Shown here: positions 8,915 to 16,154 of the stretch, in pieces
Layout: each line of letters opens with the position of its first letter
Numbering within the stretch: position 1 is the first letter of the stretch
Assembly: GCA_964534995.1 (NCBI GenBank)
Contig: CAZHSC010000001.1
Coordinates: 62,001 to 126,000 of the forward strand
Source of the DNA: JAJTFW01 sp964534995
GTDB lineage: Bacteria > Bacteroidota > Bacteroidia > AKYH767-A > OLB10
Length of the DNA stretch: 64,000 nt
Reading direction: 5' to 3'
The notes under the pieces: model-generated
Seen by the model: the letters and a program-made list of their open reading frames with translations, nothing else
Databases searched by the model: none
What the model was told of the DNA's origin: nothing
Translations under genes and position numbers: made by a program

Positions 8915-9346
8915 TCAGTGGCAGCCTATTTTGTCCACCCTGTTCTGATGCCTGCCACCTTCAAAGGAAGCGCTGAAAAATGCCGAAACGATTTCCCTGA
9001 CAACTTCTTCGCTTACAAACCTTGCCGGTATGCACAGGATATTTGCATTATTATGGCGGCGTGACAGGCTTGCAATTTCAGGCGTCCAGCATAAGGCAGC
9101 GCGTATTCCCGCATGTTTATTGGCTGTAATACACACCCCATTGGCGCTGCCGCAAAGTAAAATACCCATACCGCCTTCCTCTTTCTCTACCGCGGAGGCT
9201 ACTGCATGGGCATAGTCAGGGTAGTCCGTACTTTCGGTACTGAATGTACCATGATCACTAAAGGTGTGCCCCATGGTTAACAATTGTGATTTAACAATTT
9301 CTTTCATTTCGAAACCGGCATGGTCAGCACCTATATGAATAAGCAT
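8915..9346 (-). CDS. rpiB: Ribose-5-phosphate isomerase B
   Basis: RpiB interconverts ribose 5-phosphate and ribulose 5-phosphate in the non-oxidative pentose phosphate pathway, in the cytosol. The 143 residues match the LacA/RpiB family length. Diagnostic stretches are IGADHAGFEMKE at the N-terminus, DYPDYAHAVA, the catalytic cysteine in LLCGSANG (Cys65), NKHAGIRAALCW, and SRRHNNANILCIPAR near the C-terminus. It stands alone between the lipoprotein gene and the secreted cyclophilin gene. In some relatives the enzyme acts on allose 6-phosphate, but nothing around it suggests that here. Confidence 0.95.
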   Translation of the reverse strand: MLIHIGADHAGFEMKEIVKSQLLTMGHTFSDHGTFSTESTDYPDYAHAVASAVEKEEGGMGILLCGSANGVCITANKHAGIRAALCWTPEIASLSRRHNNANILCIPARFVSEEVVREIVSAFFSASFEGGRHQNRVDKIGCH

Positions 9347-9602
9347 GATGGGTTAGTTTAGGTTGTTTACTGATAACGAAAATAGGCAGAAAATGAATCA
9401 CAACCTCTCCTCACTTGCCGCTATTTTCTTAGGCGCTGGAAATGAAAGATGATGAAGTTATAAATTCCGTCGGCAAATTAAAATCATGTGTAAAATGAAC
9501 ACAGTCTCATATCCTGGTGATCCGAAAGGAGTACAGCTGATTCAGGTTTTTCGGTGTTAATGGTAGCCGGAAAGGAGATTTCCACACACCCGAATCATGC
9601 GT

Positions 9603-11033
9603 CTATTTCACAACAACTTTGACAGATGAAAACCTGGTACCGTTGCTAATTTCAAGAAAATAAAAGCCACCTGTAAGTCCTGATACATCCAGCGCATATG
9701 TGACAGGGGAATACCGGTCTATATGGTCGGCAAAAACAATTTTTCCGCTTATATCCCGAAGTAAAATAGTAACGGCAGCCTTTTGATCCGGTTTAATTTC
9801 GGCAAACAGCATTTCATCTGCAGGGTTGGGATAAACGGAAGTGAGTAAACCGCTTATTTCCGGTTGGCTGATACCTAAAGTAGTACCGGTCTCAAAAGTA
9901 TATTTTGCGGAATAATAACCTGCAATGGAACCCTGGTAGCTCCTCACTCTCCAGTAATATCTGGTATTCGGATCTAATGCCGGAATTTGCTGGATGGTGT
10001 TGGTTAAACCGCTTTGATTGAAAACCAGGCTGAAGCCGCTGAAGGTGGATGCAGTGGCCACCTGTAGCTGGTAATTATCGGCATTGGCAATAGGTAACCA
10101 TTCGAAAACAGGGTTCAGGAGCACATTGCTGGATGAATCGGCCGGTGATACGAGGGTAACGGCTCCCGTTACCGTTGTAAATTTCCATACTTGTGAATAA
10201 ACACTCTCATGCCCGCCGTTATTGGATTTCACCCTCCAGAAATAAGTGGCAGACCCGGGTAATGTTCCGGCAGTGGTTTGATTGTTGCCTACGGATTTTA
10301 TATAAACGATGTTCGTAAACAGGGAGTCCAATGCAAATTCAATAGTATATAAAACAGCACCATTTACCGCTGTCCAGGTGAAAAGTTGAGAGGTATTAAT
10401 ATTGATGGCATTATCGGCAGGACTCAAAAGGCTCACCGGATTGGGTACGGTATCATTTACTCCGGTATACGTAATGAACATGGAAATTTTTTGCAGGGGA
10501 ACATCATTGGCATCACGCGGTGATAATACAATGGTGTCAACTACCGTCATACCGTTGGTTACTTTGCCATACACGGTGTAATTGCCGTCCAGGAAGGTAG
10601 CCGGTGAAACGCAGATGTAGAATTGCGAGTTGGCACTGTTGATATTTGTGTCACGGGCCGCGCCGAGGATTCCACGCAGATGACGAACTGCGCTGAACTC
10701 GGCAGGTACGGTGGGCTGCCAGGGTTGGCCTTGCCCCCATGTACTCACCGGACCATTTATTGAATTGGGATCTCCCCCCTGTATTACAAAATTGGGAACC
10801 ACGCGATGGAAGGCGGTACTGTCGTAAAATTGCTGGGAAACAAGACTGTCGAAGTTACGTACATGTAAGGGGGCGATTAATGGAAAAAGTTCTATGTCGA
10901 AAGATCCAAGAAGCGAACTGTCACGGTAGGTGGTGATATGGTATATGGGTTTGTCAATTCCGCTTTGAGCTGGTAAGCGATGAACCTGTAGCGATAAAAC
11001 AAAGAGGACAAGAAGGAAGTAAGTTTTTTTCAT
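9603..11033 (-). CDS. Secreted cyclophilin-type peptidyl-prolyl isomerase with T9SS sorting domain
   Basis: This is a predicted extracellular prolyl isomerase. The signal peptide is MKKTYFLLVLFVLSL. A bacterial cyclophilin domain covers about residues 30-190: FHRVVPNFVIQGGDP contains the catalytic arginine, NSANSQFYI the substrate-binding Gln-Phe, and FLDGNYTVYGKV the usual end, with Tyr where human CypA has Trp. Two fibronectin-III-like modules follow (SLLSPADNAININ...YFWRVKS and TLVSPADSSSNV...YYWRVRS), then a T9SS type A domain (VYPNPADEMLFAEI, GGFYFLEI). I use ATG 11033 because the promoter at 11052-11083 starts transcription downstream of the longer frame's first codon. The fusion of isomerase and secretion tag is unusual and suggests folding or modification of surface proteins outside the cell. 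Confidence 0.9.
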   Translation of the reverse strand: MKKTYFLLVLFVLSLQVHRLPAQSGIDKPIYHITTYRDSSLLGSFDIELFPLIAPLHVRNFDSLVSQQFYDSTAFHRVVPNFVIQGGDPNSINGPVSTWGQGQPWQPTVPAEFSAVRHLRGILGAARDTNINSANSQFYICVSPATFLDGNYTVYGKVTNGMTVVDTIVLSPRDANDVPLQKISMFITYTGVNDTVPNPVSLLSPADNAININTSQLFTWTAVNGAVLYTIEFALDSLFTNIVYIKSVGNNQTTAGTLPGSATYFWRVKSNNGGHESVYSQVWKFTTVTGAVTLVSPADSSSNVLLNPVFEWLPIANADNYQLQVATASTFSGFSLVFNQSGLTNTIQQIPALDPNTRYYWRVRSYQGSIAGYYSAKYTFETGTTLGISQPEISGLLTSVYPNPADEMLFAEIKPDQKAAVTILLRDISGKIVFADHIDRYSPVTYALDVSGLTGGFYFLEISNGTRFSSVKVVVK

Positions 11034-11051
11034 GTGAGGGTGCGATGTATT

Positions 11052-11083
11052 CAAAAGTAATAAATTAAATGGATACTATACAA
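11052..11083 (-). promoter_or_regulatory. Promoter of the secreted cyclophilin gene
   Basis: TTG (11083-11081), 21 bases, then TACTTTTG (11059-11052), an exact TAnnTTTG. Transcription would start near 11046, leaving a leader of about a dozen bases before ATG 11033. Confidence 0.75.
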
Positions 11084-11191
11084 TACCGGACGTCCCGACA
11101 TGATGAAACAGTTATTATTTGTTTAACGGGTATTAAAGACACCTACGGTGGGTATGACATAACCCGGGAGATGCATGGGTAGTATAATTCA

Positions 11192-12229
11192 TCATTTATT
11201 ATTCATTTTGTTTTTTCTGTAATCGGCCCAGTTCATGCTTTTATAAAAATTGTTGCCATAATAATCGAGGATTTCGGCAAGTACGGATGGTCCCAGGTAA
11301 AATGGTATGGCATCTATCGGTTGCCCTTGCTCATCAAGTATGGCAACGGTAGGTAAAATGAAGTTCTTTTTTGTTAACTCAAGTGCGAGGGGATGAAATG
11401 GAAATTTATCATCCGGGAGTTTTTGATATAATTTATTATTCCAGAACAGGGGCTTGTTGTTTTCGGGATTAAAATCGATCAGGGTGAATTTCGTGAGAAT
11501 TTCAGTCAAAGCGCTATCAGTAAAAACTCCGCGTTCCATCACCCGGCAGGAATTGCACCAGGGGGTATGAAGAAATACAAGTCTCTTCAAACTGTCATTG
11601 AAATTACCGTCAAAGACCTGCTCTGGCATCAGCCATTTAAGTTTCTGTATCCTCCCGCTAATGGTGGTATCGTAAAATGCAGTATTAAAAGTTTGTGTAA
11701 AATCTTCGAGTGCGGTACTCCTGAAAACATTTTCGAGGGTATAAACCAGAATGGGTTCTATTTTTTGTTTATCAAGATATCCGGGTACCAGCATTTTAAC
11801 CTGAAATTCGTTTTTCACAGGGTCATAGGCATTCAGGAATAAAGTGGTGGGATACATCAGTTTCCCTTGCAGTAATTTAACTGCCAGCGGATGTGCTGTT
11901 TTCGGGGCTAAGGATGCCGGCATAAAGGTTTCCCCTTCAAAAGTTACGGTGTCCTTGCCTTCAGCATTAAACTTGACCGGATAAAAATTTTGATTGATAT
12001 AGTTGGCAAGTGCTTCATCGGCATACGTGGTTGACATCATCCGCTTACACCACCCGCACCAGTCTGTGTAAAAATCAAGAAGAATAGGTCTGGGTTGTTG
12101 TTTGACAGCGTCGTATGCTTCCGGTAAACTCATCCATTTTACACGACTACCGTCTTTATCCTGGCTAAGGATTTTAACAGGGATAAAGAGACAGGCTAAA
12201 ATAATTATGGAGATGCGCAGTGATTTCAT
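11192..12229 (-). CDS. Exported protein with two thioredoxin-like domains
   Basis: This is a periplasmic or envelope redox protein of about 345 residues. It has a signal peptide (MKSLRISIIILACLFIPVK). The first thioredoxin-fold domain (DUF255/thioredoxin_7 type) carries CGWC in LLDFYTDWCGWCKRM and a long insertion. The second carries CNSC in VFLHTPWCNSCRVME, followed by a cis-Pro-type LPTVAIL strand. Such tandem domains are used in thiol-disulphide exchange, but the partner is unknown. I start at ATG 12229, not at the longer frame from 12364: TATCTTTG lies at 12257-12250 and the signal peptide begins at this ATG. It is monocistronic. Confidence 0.88.
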   Translation of the reverse strand: MKSLRISIIILACLFIPVKILSQDKDGSRVKWMSLPEAYDAVKQQPRPILLDFYTDWCGWCKRMMSTTYADEALANYINQNFYPVKFNAEGKDTVTFEGETFMPASLAPKTAHPLAVKLLQGKLMYPTTLFLNAYDPVKNEFQVKMLVPGYLDKQKIEPILVYTLENVFRSTALEDFTQTFNTAFYDTTISGRIQKLKWLMPEQVFDGNFNDSLKRLVFLHTPWCNSCRVMERGVFTDSALTEILTKFTLIDFNPENNKPLFWNNKLYQKLPDDKFPFHPLALELTKKNFILPTVAILDEQGQPIDAIPFYLGPSVLAEILDYYGNNFYKSMNWADYRKNKMNNK

Positions 12230-12249
12230 CCGTTCATTTGTTTTCCGGA

Positions 12250-12257
12250 CAAAGATA
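12250..12257 (-). promoter_or_regulatory. -7 box for the tandem-thioredoxin gene
   Basis: TATCTTTG on the minus strand is an exact TAnnTTTG. A clear -33 TTG is not present at the normal distance. The predicted leader is about 15 bases to ATG 12229. Confidence 0.55.
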
Positions 12258-12802
12258 CAGCACCATCCCGGAAATTCATGCAGCGTACGTGGGCTGGTCC
12301 GGTGAAAATATTGCAGGAGTGCCCTCATTAGCGGTATTGAGTCCTTAATGAACCGGAACGGCACAACTGCAGTATCATTAAATGATATAACTATTTATTA
12401 TACGCCTTGTACCGTTATAAATTGTGAATTTATTGCAAGGGCGGAGCTGAATGGCCCCTTTGGATGGAATCGTAAGCATAAATCCTGAATTTCAAAAGCA
12501 TGAAATCTGTAGATGGATCCTTATAATTGTTCATTTTCCAATTGACCAATTTGCACTATGTAAGTTTAAATGCGCACATCTGAAGGCATTATAGCGACTG
12601 GTTGAAAACCGTTTAAGAATCCGGAATTGACAGGATAAATTTGTAAAGCGGATTTATTATATCTTTATAGCTGGCTTTGTAGTAGTGGAATTACTAATCT
12701 CAGGTTTTTTAGAACCTGATAAGTACAGCATGGTACAGGAGCATATAACCTGATAGTTTGCAACACGATATATTATTTGTTTAAATAGTAATGACCTGAA
12801 CT
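12258..12802. other. Intergenic region upstream of chrA
   Basis: About 540 bases hold no convincing gene. The only signal I see is a weak plus-strand promoter candidate: TTTG at 12640-12643 and TATCTTTA at 12660-12667, only 16 bases apart. It would give chrA an untranslated leader of about 130 bases. The stretch is AT-rich like chrA itself. Confidence 0.4.
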
Positions 12803-14119
12803 GTGAATCGACCTGCCTTCAAAGAAGCCATAAAATTCTGGATTAAGCTGGGCTTTATAAGTTTTGGAGGTCCTGCTGGTCAAATTGCCATCATGCATGA
12901 GTTCCTGGTAGAAAAGAAGAAGTGGATCAGCGACAGTAAATTTCTACACGCTTTGAATTATTGTATGATACTGCCGGGACCCGAAGCACAGCAATTGGCT
13001 ACTTATATTGGCTGGATGTTACATGGCATCCGGGGCGGCCTTGCGGCAGGAATTTTCTTTGTGCTTCCTTCTATGCTTGTACTTTTTGCCCTGAGCGTTT
13101 TATACGTTTCATTTGGAAATATTCCCTGGATTTATGCGATGTTCAGCGGGCTTAAACCCGCTGTCATTGCAATTGTAATACTTGCTCTTGTTAAAATAAG
13201 TAAAAAATCTCTGCAAAGTACTTTTCATTTCATCATTGCTATCATTGCTTTTATTTGTATTTATTTCCTCGAAATTCCTTTTCCTTTAATTATCGTGGGA
13301 TCGATAATCACTGCTATTATTGTAAGGAAATATTTTAGTAATATTTTGTCAAAGGGCCATTCTCATAAATCAGGATGGGGTGATAAAGATGAAAGTATTT
13401 ATTATATAAACAGATTTACAGTTGTTGAAAATGCGGGATTCAATCTACACAGATTTTGGAGGCCAATATCACTTGGGCTTTTACTCTGGACCATACCCAT
13501 GATAGCCTTTTACTATTTCACAAGTGACTTTGTTTTTTGGAAGGAATTGTCCTTGTTCTTCACACAAGCGGCATTCGTAACTTTCGGGGGTGCTTATGCG
13601 GTCTTACCCTACGTGGCGCAGGTTAGTGTTGAGAAATTTAACTGGTTAACTTCTGCACAAATGATTGATGGACTGGCTTTGGGTGAAACAACACCGGGCC
13701 CGCTGATTATGGTACTGGTATACGTTGGTTTCATGGCAGGATACAATCACTTTGGGAGTTCTTTGGTAATGGGAACAGTAGGCCTGCTAACAACTACATT
13801 TTATACCTTTTTACCTTGTTTCCTCTTTATTTTTACAGGGGCCCCAATCATAGAAAGGACCCATGATAATGAAAAAATAAAAGAGATGCTGTCCGTTGTA
13901 ACAGCAGCAGTAGTAGGTGTAATTCTCAATCTTACCCTTTATTTTTCTAAAGCAGTGATGTTTCCTTCAGTGGTTTCTTTTTCGGGCCTTGATTATGTTT
14001 CTTTGAGTTGGACTGTAGTATCATTCATGGCAATGTACCGTTTCAGGATAGGTATGATAGCCTGGATTGGCATCAGTGCCCTTTTTGGAATTATTTCTTA
14101 TTGGATGACACAGGTGTAA
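12803..14119 (+). CDS. chrA: Chromate transporter, CHR superfamily (bidomain form)
   Basis: This inner-membrane transporter belongs to the family that exports chromate by proton-coupled efflux. Its 438 residues are the long, two-domain form. The N-terminal half has KLGFISFGGPAGQIA and LPGPEAQQLATYIGW. The C-terminal half repeats the pattern as AFVTFGGAYAVLPYV and ETTPGPLIMVLVYVGF. Roughly ten to twelve hydrophobic segments are visible. The start is GTG at 12803, since the preceding ATG (12791) runs into a stop after two codons. The gene is visibly AT-richer than its neighbours (15 G/C in the 60 bases from 13201), which hints at transfer. No chrB or other metal-resistance gene adjoins it, so chromate as the real substrate is only inferred from family. 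Confidence 0.92.
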   Translation: MNRPAFKEAIKFWIKLGFISFGGPAGQIAIMHEFLVEKKKWISDSKFLHALNYCMILPGPEAQQLATYIGWMLHGIRGGLAAGIFFVLPSMLVLFALSVLYVSFGNIPWIYAMFSGLKPAVIAIVILALVKISKKSLQSTFHFIIAIIAFICIYFLEIPFPLIIVGSIITAIIVRKYFSNILSKGHSHKSGWGDKDESIYYINRFTVVENAGFNLHRFWRPISLGLLLWTIPMIAFYYFTSDFVFWKELSLFFTQAAFVTFGGAYAVLPYVAQVSVEKFNWLTSAQMIDGLALGETTPGPLIMVLVYVGFMAGYNHFGSSLVMGTVGLLTTTFYTFLPCFLFIFTGAPIIERTHDNEKIKEMLSVVTAAVVGVILNLTLYFSKAVMFPSVVSFSGLDYVSLSWTVVSFMAMYRFRIGMIAWIGISALFGIISYWMTQV

Positions 14120-14646
14120 GAGATATAAAAGCAGTTTGTTTTTCGTATTCGATTTGATGTTTTTGCTGCCTTGCGTTATCTCATTTTTGCTGTTATCCCC
14201 GGAACGGGAATTTGGCAAGTAAACACTTTATAGAGTGTTTGATTTTTGCACTACTTAAGTGAAATGATGGAAACTGATAATTTTTATATGTATAAATCAA
14301 TATGTTAAAATGCAATTAATTTAATCAGCGAAATCAAATGTATGGATGGAGCTTTTCCATCCTTCTTAACGGCATCCATTCACTTAATAATGTAAAAAAG
14401 CAGGTAAAACGCCGGTAAAACGTTTGTTATTTTAATTTGCTGACTTATTATTGTTGTGAGAACGGAGAGGCAGGTTTATCATATGGAAAGCATCCCGGGG
14501 GGCAGAAATCATAGATTGCAGAAGTTCTCAACAACTTCCGTTTATAAGGTAATGGGTTACATTCCAGTTTAACAGGAATCCAGGGGCGAGAAACGGATAA
14601 CCCTGCAAGCGTAACAAATGATAGCTAAGCTTGTGTAATTGTATAA
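14120..14646. other. Non-coding AT-rich region before the tandem repeats
   Basis: No gene is seen. There are two small structures. GTTGTGAGAAC at 14453-14463 is nearly complementary to GTTCTCAACAAC at 14524-14535, which would close a stem around a 60-base loop. GAAGTT/AACTTC (14521-14538) is a perfect 6-bp hairpin inside its distal arm. A direct repeat GGTAAAACG occurs twice just after 14400. Whether an RNA is made from here is unknown. Confidence 0.4.
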
Positions 14647-14832
14647 AAGCATTTATTATACGGTTAAATATTTTCTATGAAGTAATTTTGTGAAGGGGTG
14701 GGGATAGCCTTCCCCATTTTTAAGGAATTAGTAGAATTTATAATTGTTTGGAGAAGCTGCATAAAGTGCCTGCATGCAAATATTTTTTATGCAACTAACG
14801 ATTATCTGTGTTATTTAATCTGGTTATGGGCT

Positions 14833-14850
14833 TTCCGGGATATCCCGGAA
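14833..14850. repeat. Perfect 18-bp palindrome in repeat unit 1
   Basis: TTCCGGGATATCCCGGAA reads the same on both strands. Unit 2 has an imperfect version near 15076-15093. Unit 3 keeps only TTTCCGGAAA near 15318. It could be an RNA stem or a protein-binding site. Confidence 0.8.
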
Positions 14851-15184
14851 GGCGGGTTGGATGAGTCTGGTAATTGGTAAACGTATGTAAGCATTTATTA
14901 TACGATTGCAAATTTTCTATGATGTAATTTTGAACAGGGGCGGGGATAGCATCCCCCATTTTATAGGAAATAGTAGAATTTATAAATGTTTGGAGAAGCT
15001 GCATAAAGTGCATACATGCAAATATTTTTTATGCAACTAACGATTATCTGTGTTATTTAATCTGGTTATGGACTCTTCGGAGATATCCCGGAAGGCAGGT
15101 TGGATGGGCCTGGTAAATGGTAAACGTATATAAGCATTTAATATACGGTTAATTATTTTCTTTGATTTAATTTTGAGCAGGGGC

Positions 15185-15207
15185 GGGGATAGCATCCCCC
15201 TTTTTTT
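15185..15207 (+). terminator. Terminator-like hairpin in repeat unit 3
   Basis: GGGGAT-AGC-ATCCCC followed by C and seven T has the form of a rho-independent terminator on the plus strand. In unit 2 (14942-14956) the T-run is interrupted (CATTTTAT), and in unit 1 (14700-14720) the stem is five pairs. Since it lies only ten bases after the -7-like box, it may instead be a 5' structure of an RNA. Confidence 0.5.
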
Positions 15208-15450
15208 ATGGAATTGGTTGAAGTAATATTTGTGTAGTGAATCTGCATAAAGTGTATGCATGCAAATATTTTTCATACAACTACTGATTATCCGTGATGT
15301 ATGATAAGATTGAGGTCTTTCCGGAAAGCAAGTTGACAAATCCCGGTAGATGGTAAACGTATGTAAGCATTTATAATATGATTATTTTTCAATAATTTGA
15401 TATCTTTAAAACAGGGGTGGGACCGGAGTTCCCCTGGAAATTCATCCCGA

Positions 15451-16154
15451 TAAGTTCAGATATATGTAATCGAAAATAGTTGTTTATAAAGCGACTGTTA
15501 CTTTTTTATAGATTCAAATTATTAAAGGGTGCCGACCTGTTGGGCACCATGAAAGATAGCACTATTGCATCATGATAAACTCCCAAAATTATAATCATGT
15601 TCCCGGTATTCATTGAAGTCATGCCTCTATCGGTTTTATGAAGAGTATATCTTTTTTCAGTTAATTGGGATTGATATTATTTTGGCTTTCTTTAAAGTAG
15701 TAAGGAGCGGATGAGAAACTGTTTTGAGAGTTGCAGCTATTCTGCTATTTCGTCGGACTGAAGCATTGCATTTATAAGCACAGCTATGGACATAACTTTT
15801 ATGCAACTAACAAGGGCTGATGCATTGCTTTGAAACGGAAAATTTTAAAATAATGAATCTTTTCGGCTAAATATACAGGAGGAAACACGAAGGCCCGCCG
15901 TAATGACCGACACAACTTTATGGATAACCTGTTACACCTGTTAGGCCGGCATGGCTGTATCGGTCCCCTTTACCCTCTAAACTACAGGGTACATTAATAC
16001 GAATCACCGTTCACCCCACTTTCCATATTCGTAAGTCCTGGTTCCGTTCCTTATTTCGGGAGTTATTACATTTTTTCTCAGTTGCTTGTTCGCTATTTAA
16101 AATTTGAGCGTAAGCTTTTTTATATTGTATAGCAGGGAATTTCACCTGACAACC
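15451..16154. other. Non-coding region after the tandem repeats
   Basis: About 700 bases without a supportable gene. It holds a short remnant of the repeat family (TTTTATGCAACTAAC at 15797-15811, identical to units 1 and 2) and a hairpin GGTGCC...GGGCACC near 15528-15549. I see nothing else I can name. Confidence 0.4.

Larger units (their letters stand above)
14647..15450. repeat. Tandem array of about three and a half 243-bp non-coding units
   Basis: Units begin at AAGCATTTA at 14647, 14889, 15132 and 15365 (partial), giving periods of 242, 243 and 233 bases. Every full unit has the same order of parts. First comes TAATTTTG (14683, 14925, 15168), identical in all three and matching the -7 box TAnnTTTG. 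A G-rich/C-rich hairpin (GGGGAT-AGC-ATCCCC) follows about ten bases later. Then comes GCATAAA...TTTATGC around ATGCAA repeats, and finally a palindrome built on TTCCGG. Units 1 and 2 are close copies, unit 3 has diverged, and unit 4 keeps only the first hairpin. Reading frames through it on the minus strand are repeat artefacts. It could be a family of small structured RNA genes or a non-mobile satellite; the sequence alone does not decide. Confidence 0.85.

Noticed and set aside
14453..14600. Possible tRNA-like or known small RNA
   Set aside because: Hairpins are present but there is no cloverleaf, CCA end or match to tmRNA, SRP, RNase P or 6S features that I know.
14795..15339. Two minus-strand frames (14795-15013 and 15037-15339) ending in the same ten residues
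   Set aside because: Their shared end is caused by the 243-bp DNA repeats; their starts differ, and the sequence is conserved as hairpins, not as codons.
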